In this document: positions 42,322 through 51,449 of the stretch, piece after piece
Position numbering within the stretch: position 1 is the first letter of the stretch
How the letters are laid out: each line of letters opens with the position of its first letter
NCBI GenBank assembly: GCA_017559905.1
Contig: JAFYQF010000015.1
Location: 1-64,000, forward strand
Length of the DNA stretch: 64,000 nucleotides
DNA from: a bacterium
GTDB lineage: Bacteria; Cyanobacteriota; Vampirovibrionia; Gastranaerophilales; Gastranaerophilaceae
Direction of reading: 5' to 3'
Made by a program: the position numbers and the translations under genes
The notes under the pieces: model-generated
What the model saw: the letters and a program-made list of their open reading frames with translations, nothing else
Told to the model about the DNA's origin: nothing
Database searches by the model: none

Positions 42322-43626
42322 ATGACATTTACAGTAGAGAAAGAAAATGACAATATCTATAAAATAGATTTAGTTATTCCGGCTAAAGATGCCGCAAAAG
42401 CTTATGATGAAGCAGCAAGAAGAATTGCTCAATATGTTAACGTTGACGGTTTTAGAAGAGGTAAAGCTCCTCGTGCTGTTGTTGAAAGACATGTTGGTAC
42501 TGAAAGAATTAAACAAGAAGCTATGGAATCATTGATGCCAAAAGCTATTTCAGAAGCAATTAGAGAAAATGATTTAGATGTTATTACACAGCCAAATATT
42601 ACAAAATTTGATTATACAGTTGGTCAAGATTTGATTGCTGAAGTTAAAGTTGAAGTAAGACCAGAAGTTACATTAGGTGCTTATAAAGATATGAAAGTTG
42701 AAGTAGAAAGCACTGAAATTCCTGCTGATGCTTTTGATAAAGCTCTTCAAAATGTTTTAAATCAATATGCAACTCAAGAATTAGTAGTAGACAGAGTTAC
42801 TAAAGATTCTGATATTGCAGTGATTGACTTTGATGGATATGTAAATGGCGAAAAAATCGTAGGTGGAGAAGGTAAGAATTATCCGCTAGATTTAGCTCAT
42901 TCAAACTTTATTCCTGGTTTTGCTGAACAAATCGTTGGCAAAAATATTGGTGAAGAATTTGATATCAACGTGACATTCCCTGCTGAATACCACGATGAAA
43001 AATTAAAAGGTCAACCAGCAGTGTTTAAAATTAAATTGAACGAAATTAAAGAAAGAAAAGTTCCTGAATTGAATGACGAATTTGCTCAAAAGGTTGGTCC
43101 ATTCAAAACTGTTGATGAATTCAAAGCTGATATTCAAAAATATTTAGATACACAAAAAGAAAATAGTGATAGACAAAATTCTGAAAATGCAGTTTTCCAA
43201 AAAGTTATTGATGCTGCAACAGTTGAAATTCCTCAAGCTATGATTGATAGAGAAGCTGAATCTTTGACTAACGATTATAAACAAAGATTGATGGCTCAAG
43301 GTTTGAGCTGGGAAGCTGTTGAAAAAGCTCAAGGTAACACAAATCTTTCAGAAACAATTAAAGAAGATGCGAAAGTAAGAATTAAAAATTCTTTAGTAAT
43401 TGACCAAATCGCTAAAGTTGAAAATATTAAACTTGAACCAAAAGATTTGACTCAAAAATTATCTCAACTTGGTGCTGCTTATGGTATGAACCAAGCTGAT
43501 TTGATGAAACAATTAGGCAAAAATCCAGAAATCTTCACTTCATTATCTCAACAAGCATTGAATGATAAAGTTAGAGATTTCTTGATGGAAAAAAATACTG
43601 TTGAATTCGTTCAAGCTAAAAAATAA
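42322..43626 (+). CDS. tig: Trigger factor (ribosome-associated chaperone)
   Basis: 434 residues, standard architecture. The N-terminal ribosome-binding domain contains VDGFRRGKAPRAVVERHVG. A FKBP-type prolyl isomerase domain spans about residues 160-245 (VAVIDFDGYVNGE-like start, then FIPGFAEQIVGKNIGEEFDI). The C-terminal helical chaperone arms end near VEFVQAKK. It binds nascent chains at the ribosome exit. It starts the operon with clpP 53 bp and clpX a further 14 bp downstream, an order widely conserved in bacteria. Confidence 0.97.
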   Translation: MTFTVEKENDNIYKIDLVIPAKDAAKAYDEAARRIAQYVNVDGFRRGKAPRAVVERHVGTERIKQEAMESLMPKAISEAIRENDLDVITQPNITKFDYTVGQDLIAEVKVEVRPEVTLGAYKDMKVEVESTEIPADAFDKALQNVLNQYATQELVVDRVTKDSDIAVIDFDGYVNGEKIVGGEGKNYPLDLAHSNFIPGFAEQIVGKNIGEEFDINVTFPAEYHDEKLKGQPAVFKIKLNEIKERKVPELNDEFAQKVGPFKTVDEFKADIQKYLDTQKENSDRQNSENAVFQKVIDAATVEIPQAMIDREAESLTNDYKQRLMAQGLSWEAVEKAQGNTNLSETIKEDAKVRIKNSLVIDQIAKVENIKLEPKDLTQKLSQLGAAYGMNQADLMKQLGKNPEIFTSLSQQALNDKVRDFLMEKNTVEFVQAKK

Positions 43627-43679
43627 GTAGAAACAAAATAGTTAAAATACTATAATGAAATAAGAAAGGAAAATAAAAC

Positions 43680-44273
43680 ATGAGCTTTGTACCTGTAGTA
43701 ATCGAACAATCAAGTCGTGGCGAACGTTCGTTTGATATCTTTTCAAGATTATTAAGAGAGCGTATTATCTTCTTGGGAACACCAATTGATGATATGGTAG
43801 CTAATTTGATTGTTGCTCAATTGTTATTGTTAGACAGCGAAAATCCTGAAAAAGATATTATGCTTTACATCAATAGCCCTGGTGGTAGTGTTACGGCAGG
43901 TTTAGCTATATATGATACAATGCAACACATTAGAGCTGATGTTTCAACAATTTGTTTGGGACAAGCAGCATCTATGGGTGCATTTCTTCTTGCAGCAGGT
44001 ACTAAAGGAAAGAGAATGGCTCTTCCTCATTCAAGAGTTTTGATTCACCAACCTTTAGGTGGTGCTCAAGGTCAGGCTACTGATATTGAAATCCAAGCTG
44101 CTGAAATTATTAGAATTAAGAAAACATTGAATGAAATCCTTTCTAATAACACAGGTCAATCTTTGAAAAAAATTGAAAAAGATACTGACCGTGATTATAT
44201 TATGACTCCGACTGAAGCGTTGGAATATGGTATGATTGACAAAGTCGTTACTCGCGACGTAGTTAAAGGCTAA
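43680..44273 (+). CDS. clpP: ATP-dependent Clp protease proteolytic subunit
   Basis: 197 residues. The catalytic triad is visible: Ser98 in [13 protein letters not shown], His123 in [17 protein letters not shown] and an Asp near 172 in [18 protein letters not shown]. Also typical are [20 protein letters not shown] and the N-terminal [11 protein letters not shown]. It forms tetradecameric barrels and degrades proteins delivered by ClpX, encoded next. AAAGGA precedes the ATG. Confidence 0.98.
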   Translation: MSFVPVVIEQSSRGERSFDIFSRLLRERIIFLGTPIDDMVANLIVAQLLLLDSENPEKDIMLYINSPGGSVTAGLAIYDTMQHIRADVSTICLGQAASMGAFLLAAGTKGKRMALPHSRVLIHQPLGGAQGQATDIEIQAAEIIRIKKTLNEILSNNTGQSLKKIEKDTDRDYIMTPTEALEYGMIDKVVTRDVVKG

Positions 44274-44287
44274 TAAAAGGAGAAAAA

Positions 44288-45595
44288 ATGCCTAAACACG
44301 ATGACAGCAGATTAAAATGCTCATTTTGCGGCAAATCTCAAGATCAGGTTAAAAAATTAATTGCTGGTCCTGAAGTTTACATTTGTGATGAATGCGTTGA
44401 ACTTTGTAACGAAATTCTTGATGAAGAATTTTTCGAAGGCAAAGAAAAAGACGCTGAAGAAACAGATGAAAAAGAAGAAAAAGCAATCCCGAAACCGCAT
44501 GAAATTAAAGCTTACCTTGACCAATATATTATTGGGCAAGATGATGCTAAAAAGGTTCTTGCAGTTGCGGTTTATAACCATTATAAACGTTTAAAACATA
44601 ACAAAGAATCTAAATCAAAAGATAGTGTTGAAATCCAAAAGTCAAACATTCTTTTGGTAGGTCCTACTGGTTCAGGTAAAACTTTGTTAGCGCAAACTTT
44701 AGCAAAAATGCTTGATGTACCTTTTGCTGTTGCTGACGCTACAACTTTGACTGAAGCTGGTTATGTTGGTGATGACGTTGAAAATATTCTTTTACGACTT
44801 TACCAAAATGCTGAATTTGACAGTGCAAAAGCTGAAAAAGGTATTATTTATATAGATGAAATTGATAAAATTTCTAGAAAATCAGAAAACACTTCAATTA
44901 CACGTGACGTTTCTGGTGAAGGTGTTCAACAAGCATTGCTTAAAATGATTGAGGGCACGGTGGCACACGTTCCGCCTCAAGGTGGTAGAAAGCACCCACA
45001 CCAAGAATTTATTGAAATTGATACAAGTAATATCTTATTTATTGTTGGTGGTGCGTTCGTTGGTTTGGAAAAAATTATTGAACGTAGAACAAATGATAGT
45101 TCAACTATCGGTTTTGGTGCAAAAGCGCCAGCATCACAAGCTGATAAAGAAGCGAATGCTGTTAAATTGTTGAAGAAACTTCAACCTGATGATTTGGTAA
45201 GATTTGGTTTAATTCCTGAATTTATTGGCCGTGTTCCTATTTATGCGGTGTTAGACCAATTGAACGAAAAAGCTCTTAAAAATATCCTAACAGAACCTAA
45301 AAACGCTGTGTTGAAACAATACAAGTGTTTGATGGAAATGGATGGAGTAGATTTAGAGTTTGAACCAGATGCTGTTGATTTGATTGCAGAAGAAGCTTTG
45401 AAGCGAAAAACTGGTGCCCGTGCATTACGTTCTATTGTTGAAGAATTGATGCTAGATGTAATGTATGATGTTCCAACTAAAGGCAATATAGATAAATTTA
45501 CTATCACTGCAGATATGGTTAAAAATCGAAACAAAGCAGAGTTAATAAAACTTCCAACAAAATCGGAAGGTGAAGATAAAGAAATTATTGCTTAA
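44288..45595 (+). CDS. clpX: ATP-dependent Clp protease ATP-binding subunit ClpX
   Basis: 435 residues. The N-terminal C4 zinc finger (CSFCGK ... [10 protein letters not shown]) is followed by an acidic linker. The AAA+ module has Walker [16 protein letters not shown] (Lys131), Walker [35 protein letters not shown], and sensor 2 within [20 protein letters not shown]. It unfolds tagged proteins and feeds them to ClpP. AAAAGGAG lies 6 nt before the ATG. A terminator follows, closing the operon. Confidence 0.98.
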   Translation: MPKHDDSRLKCSFCGKSQDQVKKLIAGPEVYICDECVELCNEILDEEFFEGKEKDAEETDEKEEKAIPKPHEIKAYLDQYIIGQDDAKKVLAVAVYNHYKRLKHNKESKSKDSVEIQKSNILLVGPTGSGKTLLAQTLAKMLDVPFAVADATTLTEAGYVGDDVENILLRLYQNAEFDSAKAEKGIIYIDEIDKISRKSENTSITRDVSGEGVQQALLKMIEGTVAHVPPQGGRKHPHQEFIEIDTSNILFIVGGAFVGLEKIIERRTNDSSTIGFGAKAPASQADKEANAVKLLKKLQPDDLVRFGLIPEFIGRVPIYAVLDQLNEKALKNILTEPKNAVLKQYKCLMEMDGVDLEFEPDAVDLIAEEALKRKTGARALRSIVEELMLDVMYDVPTKGNIDKFTITADMVKNRNKAELIKLPTKSEGEDKEIIA

Positions 45596-45601
45596 TGAAA
45601 T

Positions 45602-45630
45602 AAAGGTCGGGTAAAACCGACCTTTGTTTT
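45602..45630 (+). terminator. Terminator of the tig-clpP-clpX operon
   Basis: AAAGGTCGG, a 6-nt loop, CCGACCTTT, then G and five T. It starts 6 nt after the clpX stop. Confidence 0.93.
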
Positions 45631-45677
45631 TGCTTAACATATTTGTCAAAAACTAACATTTGTGAAAAAATGTATGT

Positions 45678-48563
45678 ATGGATAATCAGAAAACTTTAAT
45701 TCTTATTGATGGACATGCATTAGCATTCAGGCAGTATTATGCGTTAGAACGTACTAATATGAAAACTTCAGACGGGACTCCGTCTTGGGCTGTTTATGGG
45801 TTTTTCAAGGCGATTTTCGATTTATTAAAAAATAAAACGCTTAATCCAGATGCAATTGCGGTTGCTTTTGATGTTAGTCATCAAACTTTCAGGGTTGAAA
45901 AGTATCCTGAATATAAATCTAACAGGGTTGCAATGCCTGACCCTATGCAGGTTCAAATGGGTTTGATTTACGAGGGATTGAAGGCTTTTAATATTCCTAT
46001 TTACACAAAAACGGGTTTTGAGGCTGATGACGTTATCGGGACTATTTCTAAAAAAGCTTGTGAGTTAGGTCATAAGGTTTTAATTCTTACTGGAGATCAG
46101 GATGCTTTTCAGCTTGTAGATGAGTGTGGTTGTGTAAAAGTTATATTGCCATCTAAAGGTGAGTTGGTTGAATATAATTGGGAAAAGATTTTTGAAAAGT
46201 TAGGAGTTTATCCAAATCAGGTTATTGATTATAAGGCGTTGAGAGGCGATACGTCTGACTGTATTCCAGGAATTAAAGGGATTGGTGAGAAAACTGCGCA
46301 AAAATTGTTGGGTGAATATAAAACTCTAGAAAATTTATTAGCAAATTGTGAAAATATAAAAGAGAAATCTGTTAAGGCTAAAGTTTGTGAAGGTATAGAA
46401 ATTGCCAAGTTAAGTCAATATTTAGCGACTATCGTGAGAGATGTTGATATTGATTTTGATTTTTCGTTAACTAACATTGAGTTGCCTGATGTTCAGGCTG
46501 TTACTGATTTTTTAACTAAAATGCAATTCTACAGCTTTTTGCGTAATATAAATTCTATTTTGACAAGTTTTGATAAAAACGCAATAGCTGATGTTGTTGA
46601 AAAGGTTCAAGAAACTCCTGCTCAAGCTGATGTTTTGCCTGTTGAAGTAAAATCTTTAGATGGACAGCAACAGTTAGGCTTATTTAGTACTGCGGTGCAA
46701 GCTGAAATTAATAAATTTGATTTAACTTTTGACAAGCTTGAAATTGATTCAAACGAAAAGTTGAATGATTTAGTTCAAAAGTTAGAACAAGCTAAAATCT
46801 TTTCATTTAAAGTTATAGCTGATTTGCTTAATCCTGTTGAGGCAAGCGTTCGTGGATTTGCTTTCGGAATCAATTCGGATATCACACTTGGTGATATTTT
46901 GAATTTTAATGATAGTTATCAAAAAAATACTGTAACTTATTTTGTGCCCGTTTGTTTGGATGGTGAATTCAGTTTAGATAGTTTGAAAAAATACTTAAAA
47001 GATATATTTGAAAATGAAAATATTAAAAAGATTACTTATGATCTTAAGACTGAATATAATGTTTTAAAGACTTTAGGTATTGATTTAGCTGGTGTTGTTT
47101 TTGATGTTCAGTTAGCAAGTTATATCAACGACCCATCTCGCAATCACGATTTGGATGTGCAAGCAATTGAGCGCTTAAATCATTTATTGACTTCTTTAGT
47201 ACCAGCTGAAACAAGTAAGAAAAAGAAATTTAATATATTAGAAGTTCCAAGTCAATTAGTTTTTGATTATGGATGTGATGCCGTCGCTACTATAATTGAA
47301 TTAACTGCATTCTGGGCTAAAACTCTAGGCGAAAAAGATTTGAAACTCTTGAGTTTGATAGAAATTCCGCTAGCGAAAGTTCTTGCAGAGATGGAGCAAG
47401 ATGGCGTTTCTATTAACGTAGAATATCTAAATATGCTATCAAATACTATTGATCATTCTGTTCATAAGTTAGAAAAGAAAATTTATGATTTAGCAGGTGA
47501 AGGTTTTAATATCAATTCTCCACGTCAAGTTGGCGAAATCTTGTTTGAAAAACTTCAATTAGGTAACAAAAAACGCAAAAAAGGTAAAAGCTTTTCAACA
47601 AGCGCAGAAGTGTTAGAAGAATTAGCTGAAGATTATGAAATTGCAGATTTGATTTTGCAATATAGAAAGTTTACGAAATTAAAATCTACATATACAGAAG
47701 CTTTGCCAGCTTTGATTAATCCTGTTGATAATCGGATTCATACAACATTTAACCAAACAATTACTGCAACTGGTAGATTATCTTCTTCTAATCCGAATTT
47801 GCAAAATATTCCGATTAGAACAGAAGAAGGTAACAAGATACGAAATGCGTTTGTCCCAGAAAATACAGAAGACTATTTGATTATGTCTGCGGATTATTCA
47901 CAAATTGAGCTTCGTTTGTTGGCGCATATTTCTGAAGACAAAAATTTGATTGATGCTTTTAATTCGGGTGAAGATGTGCATACTTTGACAGCCTCAAAAG
48001 TTTTTGAAGTTCCGATTCCTGAAGTCACAAAAGAAATGCGATACAAGGCTAAAGCTGTAAATTTTGGTATAATTTATGGTCAAAGCAAGTATGGGCTTGC
48101 AAAAGCTTTAGGTATAACTGCCGATGAGGCTGAAAGTTTTATTAATAAATATTTCATAACTTATCCAGGAATTAAGCGTTATATGGATGAAGTTGTTCAT
48201 TTTGCCGAAAAAAATGGGTTTGTAGAGTCCTTGTACGGTAGAAGAAGAACTTTGGAAAATGAATTGGCAAGTTCAAATGCGCAAATTCGTGAATTTGCAA
48301 AACGTGCTGCCATAAATCATCCTATGCAAGGTACTGCTGCGGATTTGATTAAACTTGCTATGATTGAAGTTAATAAAAATTTGAAAGCTTCAAATTATTG
48401 TTCTAAAATGATTATGCAGGTTCACGACGAACTGGTTTTAGAGGTTAAAAAGTCAGAACTTGCACAAGTAAAAGATTTAGTTGTCGACGCAATGGAGCTA
48501 AATCAGCCGTTTAGTGTCCCATTGTTAGTTGATGTAAGTGTAGGTGCAACATGGAAAGAATAA
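45678..48563 (+). CDS. polA: DNA polymerase I
   Basis: 961 residues. The N-terminal 5'-3' exonuclease domain (TLILIDGHALAFRQYYAL, GFEADDVIGTISKKA, LRGDTSDCIPGIKGIGEKTA) and the polymerase domain (SADYSQIELRLLAHISEDKN, AKAVNFGIIYGQSKYGLAKA, MQVHDELVLEV) are intact. The middle 3'-5' exonuclease-like domain has lost its metal ligands. The segment in the ExoI position reads FSFKVIADLLN without the DxE pair, and the ExoII region reads ITYDLKTEYNVL. Proofreading is therefore probably absent, as in Bacillus and Thermus PolA. No clear ribosome-binding site precedes the ATG. The next gene overlaps its end by 13 bp. Confidence 0.96.
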   Translation: MDNQKTLILIDGHALAFRQYYALERTNMKTSDGTPSWAVYGFFKAIFDLLKNKTLNPDAIAVAFDVSHQTFRVEKYPEYKSNRVAMPDPMQVQMGLIYEGLKAFNIPIYTKTGFEADDVIGTISKKACELGHKVLILTGDQDAFQLVDECGCVKVILPSKGELVEYNWEKIFEKLGVYPNQVIDYKALRGDTSDCIPGIKGIGEKTAQKLLGEYKTLENLLANCENIKEKSVKAKVCEGIEIAKLSQYLATIVRDVDIDFDFSLTNIELPDVQAVTDFLTKMQFYSFLRNINSILTSFDKNAIADVVEKVQETPAQADVLPVEVKSLDGQQQLGLFSTAVQAEINKFDLTFDKLEIDSNEKLNDLVQKLEQAKIFSFKVIADLLNPVEASVRGFAFGINSDITLGDILNFNDSYQKNTVTYFVPVCLDGEFSLDSLKKYLKDIFENENIKKITYDLKTEYNVLKTLGIDLAGVVFDVQLASYINDPSRNHDLDVQAIERLNHLLTSLVPAETSKKKKFNILEVPSQLVFDYGCDAVATIIELTAFWAKTLGEKDLKLLSLIEIPLAKVLAEMEQDGVSINVEYLNMLSNTIDHSVHKLEKKIYDLAGEGFNINSPRQVGEILFEKLQLGNKKRKKGKSFSTSAEVLEELAEDYEIADLILQYRKFTKLKSTYTEALPALINPVDNRIHTTFNQTITATGRLSSSNPNLQNIPIRTEEGNKIRNAFVPENTEDYLIMSADYSQIELRLLAHISEDKNLIDAFNSGEDVHTLTASKVFEVPIPEVTKEMRYKAKAVNFGIIYGQSKYGLAKALGITADEAESFINKYFITYPGIKRYMDEVVHFAEKNGFVESLYGRRRTLENELASSNAQIREFAKRAAINHPMQGTAADLIKLAMIEVNKNLKASNYCSKMIMQVHDELVLEVKKSELAQVKDLVVDAMELNQPFSVPLLVDVSVGATWKE

Positions 48564-49033
48564 AATTTTTAGGTTTAATTTTATTGATGATGTTATTAGC
48601 TCCAGTTCAGGCTAGTGCAAGCTCTGTTACTAACGGTTTACCGCCTGAAATTATTGCGCAACCATCTCAAAATCCTGTGTCTGTAACTCCTAGCTTAAGC
48701 ACCTTGATTACTCCGCAAAATGTTCCGTTTGAGGAGTGCACTAAAGTTTTTAATGTAAATACAAATAATCTATTCTATTTAGCTTTTGCTTCTATTAATG
48801 CCAATCGTTTTGAAATACGAGAGTTTCAGTCAAAAACAGGTTATATTTTGTTTGCAGCTGTTGGCAAAGAATTTTTGGCAAGTGTAATTGAGATTGATAA
48901 AAATCGTTCTATGCTTAAAATTACACCAGCAAACAATAATTACTTTTTTGCTCCAGGTATTGTGTTGAATGTGTATAAATATATTGATTTGAATGCTGGA
49001 TTTGATTTAGAAAACGTTCCACGAGCAATCTAG
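48551..49033 (+). CDS. Secreted hypothetical protein, 160 aa
   Basis: Family not recognised. The signal peptide is clear (RIKFLGLILLMMLLAPVQASAS, cleavage near residue 23-25). A proline- and serine-rich linker follows, then a compact alpha/beta domain of about 100 residues (FNVNTNNLFYLAFASINANR, ILFAAVGKEFLASVIEI, MLKITPANNNYFFAPGI). The start lies inside polA (13-bp overlap), so it is probably translated from the same mRNA. Its stop overlaps the stop of the convergent tlyA gene by 4 bp. Periplasmic location likely; role unknown. Confidence 0.72.
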   Translation: MERIKFLGLILLMMLLAPVQASASSVTNGLPPEIIAQPSQNPVSVTPSLSTLITPQNVPFEECTKVFNVNTNNLFYLAFASINANRFEIREFQSKTGYILFAAVGKEFLASVIEIDKNRSMLKITPANNNYFFAPGIVLNVYKYIDLNAGFDLENVPRAI

Positions 49034-49848
49034 TTTAAATTTGTAAAAGCATCTTCAACTATTGTAGGAATTGATGAGAGTGTAAATGTTTCATCTTCAG
49101 TTTTTGTTGCTATCCACAAAAGGTATTCAATATTGCCTGATGGACCTTTGATTGCAGAATATGTTAGACCTTTGATTTTGTAACCAAGTGAGAGTGCATA
49201 GTTTATTACATTTTCTATAACTTGAATATGAACTTTTTTATCTCTAACTACTCCACCTTTTTCTACTAATTCCTTGCCGGCTTCAAATTGAGGTTTAATT
49301 AAGAGAACCATTTCGTGAAATTCAGGATTGAGAAGCTTTTTTAGATTATCTAAAACTTTTGTTAATGAAATAAATGATAAATCGCTAACTAATAAATCTG
49401 CGATAGTGTCTGTTTCAGAATAAATATCAGAAAAATCGCAAATTCTTAAATTTGTTTTTTCGATAGCTTTCACTCTTGAATCAGAACGTATTTTCCAGTC
49501 AAGTTGACCATATCCAACATCTGCTGCAAATACGAATTTTGCCCCATTTTGAAGTAAACAATCTGTGAAACCGCCAGTAGAAGCACCAGCGTCAAAACAA
49601 ATTCTGTCTTGAATTTCTACAGGGAATGTATCTAATGCTTTTTTTAGTTTAAAACCGCCTCTTGAAACATAAGGCATTGATTTTACAACAATATCGTGTT
49701 CTTTTTCTATGTTTATTTGAAAACCTGCTTTTGTTATGTATTCGTCGTTGATTTTGACGTGTCCAGCTAAAATCGCCGCTGAGGCTTTGCTTTTAGTTTC
49801 AAAATATCCTAAATCAGTTAAATATTTATCTAATCGTTCTTTTTTCAT
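49030..49848 (-). CDS. tlyA: TlyA family RNA methyltransferase
   Basis: 272 residues. An N-terminal S4 RNA-binding domain (RLDKYLTDLGYFETKSKASA, then GHVKINDEYITKAGF) is joined to an FtsJ-like methyltransferase. The SAM motif is CFDAGASTGGFTDCLLQNGA; the catalytic region contains DLLVSDLSFISLTKVLDNL and LLIKPQFEAGKELVEKGG. In mycobacteria TlyA 2'-O-methylates rRNA. The 'hemolysin' label used in older annotations is not supported here. Its start overlaps the end of tatD by 4 bp. Confidence 0.92.
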   Translation of the reverse strand: MKKERLDKYLTDLGYFETKSKASAAILAGHVKINDEYITKAGFQINIEKEHDIVVKSMPYVSRGGFKLKKALDTFPVEIQDRICFDAGASTGGFTDCLLQNGAKFVFAADVGYGQLDWKIRSDSRVKAIEKTNLRICDFSDIYSETDTIADLLVSDLSFISLTKVLDNLKKLLNPEFHEMVLLIKPQFEAGKELVEKGGVVRDKKVHIQVIENVINYALSLGYKIKGLTYSAIKGPSGNIEYLLWIATKTEDETFTLSSIPTIVEDAFTNLN

Positions 49849-50609
49849 AAGCCGAATACCTCAATTGCGTTATTAGTTGTGATTTTTGCGATTTCATCAA
49901 TTGTTAGATTTCGCAAGTTTGCAATTTCTTCTGCAATAAATTTTGTATAAGCTGGTTGGTTTTCTTTTCCTCTAAATGGTACTGGCGTAAGATATGGTGC
50001 GTCAGTTTCTAAAAGGAGTTTGTCGAGAGGAATTGAAGTTGCAACTTCTTTCATTTTTATTGCGTTTTTAAAAGTTACAACTCCGCCTATAGCTATGTAC
50101 CAACCTTCTTGAGAGCATTCCCTTGCAAATTCTTTGCTTCCTGAAAAACAGTGCATTATTACTTTTGAGTTTTTGTTGTGTTCTTTTAGAATGTCAAAAG
50201 TGTCTTTGTGCGCTTCTCTATCGTGAATGTTTATTGGAAGATTTAATTCATTTGCAAGTTGTATTTGTTTTATGAAAACTTCCTGCTGAATATTGTTAAA
50301 ACTTTTGTCCCAATAATAATCAAGTCCGATTTCGCCTATTCCAACAACTTTTGGCGATTTTGCGAATTCTTTTATCTTGTCAATCAAACTATCATCCCAG
50401 TCTTTTGCTTCTGAAGGATGAACCCCTAAATAACAATAAATTTCTTCATATTTTTGAGATAAATTGTAAACGGTTTCAATATCAGAAGGATACGCAGATG
50501 GTACAATTATTTTTTTTACATTGTGTTCTTTTGCCTGTTGTAAAATTTCTTCCAACGAGCGTTCTTCTATCATATTTATGTGTGAATGCGTGTCAATTAA
50601 ATAATTCAT
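49845..50609 (-). CDS. tatD: TatD family metal-dependent DNase/hydrolase
   Basis: 254 residues. Metal ligands are visible in DTHSHINMI (HxH), IGEIGLDYYWDKS (Glu), PINIHDREAHKDTFD (His), VIMHCFSGSKEFA (His) and LLLETDAPYLTP (Asp). TatD proteins cleave DNA 3' ends and may act in repair. The start codon lies 7 nt after an extended -10 (TGGTATAAT) with no ribosome-binding site, predicting a leaderless mRNA that then runs into tlyA. It is divergent from the gatD-like gene, with 45 bp between the two start codons. Confidence 0.95.
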   Translation of the reverse strand: MNYLIDTHSHINMIEERSLEEILQQAKEHNVKKIIVPSAYPSDIETVYNLSQKYEEIYCYLGVHPSEAKDWDDSLIDKIKEFAKSPKVVGIGEIGLDYYWDKSFNNIQQEVFIKQIQLANELNLPINIHDREAHKDTFDILKEHNKNSKVIMHCFSGSKEFARECSQEGWYIAIGGVVTFKNAIKMKEVATSIPLDKLLLETDAPYLTPVPFRGKENQPAYTKFIAEEIANLRNLTIDEIAKITTNNAIEVFGL

Positions 50610-50616
50610 ACTACGA

Positions 50617-50647
50617 ATTATACCATGAAGAGAATTTATGCTATAAT
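50617..50647. promoter_or_regulatory. Back-to-back extended -10 promoters for tatD and the gatD-like gene
   Basis: Minus strand: TGGTATAAT (-10 hexamer at 50617-50622), then 7 nt to the tatD ATG at 50609. Plus strand: TGCTATAAT (hexamer 50642-50647), then 7 nt to the ATG at 50655. The -35 position of each promoter would fall on or near the other's -10. Confidence 0.65.
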
Positions 50648-50654
50648 TTATGAC

Positions 50655-51389
50655 ATGGATAAGAGAGATTTAAAAATATCAATAGCGCATTTATATCCAA
50701 AACATTTGAACCTATATGGTGATATGGGAAATATTATTGCTCTAACAAAACGTTGTGAATGGCGGAATATTAAGGTAGATTATTATTCAGTAAATCCGAA
50801 TGATGATATTCCTGAAGCTGATTTATATTTTATTGGCGGGGGGCAGGATAATGAACAAATTACCGTCGCTCCGTGTTTGTATAAACATAAAAACTTTTTG
50901 CTTGAACAGCGAGACAAAGGTAGCGTTTTTTTAGGAATTTGTGGTGGATATCAGCTTTTGGGACATTATTATGCACCGTTTGAGGGTGAAAAACTTTTAG
51001 GCGTGGGCTTGCTAGACGCTTTTACTGTAGCAGGTAATAAACGATTTATTGGTAATGTTACAGCTAATACTGATTTCTTAACTCCGAAAACTGTTGTTGG
51101 GTTTGAAAATCACGCAGGTTTAACTTATCTTCAAGGTGATACTAAACCTCTTGCAAAAGTTGAGATTGGTAATGGTAATAATGGTGAAGATGGCTCTGAA
51201 GGTGCAAGGTTTATGAATGTTTTTGGAACTTATTTGCACGGTTCTTTGTTGCCTAAAAATTCTCATTTTGCAGATTATTTGTTATCGTTGGCTTTGGAGA
51301 AAAAATACGGAGAACCTATGGATTTATCTAGACTGGATGATAAAATCGAAATTGATGCTCATAATTCAGTAGTTGGAAAAGCTTATTAA
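50655..51389 (+). CDS. gatD: GatD-like lipid II isoglutaminyl synthase glutaminase subunit
   Basis: 244 residues, a CobB/CobQ-type class I glutamine amidotransferase. It has AHLYPKHLNLYGDMGNIIAL at the start, DLYFIGGGQDNEQI, the nucleophile cysteine in VFLGICGGYQLLGHYY and the histidine in FGTYLHGSLLPKNSHFADYL. GatD supplies ammonia to the MurT ligase, which amidates the D-glutamate of lipid II. MurT is usually adjacent but is not in the window, so the partner must be elsewhere or the role differs. The start at 50655 is chosen from the -10 box 7 nt upstream; the frame from 50625 would begin before the predicted transcript. Confidence 0.85.
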   Translation: MDKRDLKISIAHLYPKHLNLYGDMGNIIALTKRCEWRNIKVDYYSVNPNDDIPEADLYFIGGGQDNEQITVAPCLYKHKNFLLEQRDKGSVFLGICGGYQLLGHYYAPFEGEKLLGVGLLDAFTVAGNKRFIGNVTANTDFLTPKTVVGFENHAGLTYLQGDTKPLAKVEIGNGNNGEDGSEGARFMNVFGTYLHGSLLPKNSHFADYLLSLALEKKYGEPMDLSRLDDKIEIDAHNSVVGKAY

Positions 51390-51400
51390 AACATATAAAT

Positions 51401-51428
51401 AAAAAGTCGGATTTAAACCCGACTTTTT
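51401..51428. terminator. Bidirectional terminator between gatD-like gene and proS
   Basis: AAAAAGTCGG, an 8-nt loop, CCGACTTTTT, with T runs on both strands. It lies 11 nt after the gatD-like stop and 21 nt after the proS stop on the other strand. Confidence 0.9.
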
Positions 51429-51449
51429 TGATTATATTATTAGATGTTG

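Noticed and set aside
49030-49848. Hemolysin (older name for TlyA proteins)
   Set aside because: The S4 plus FtsJ methyltransferase layout supports RNA methylation; nothing suggests a pore-forming toxin.
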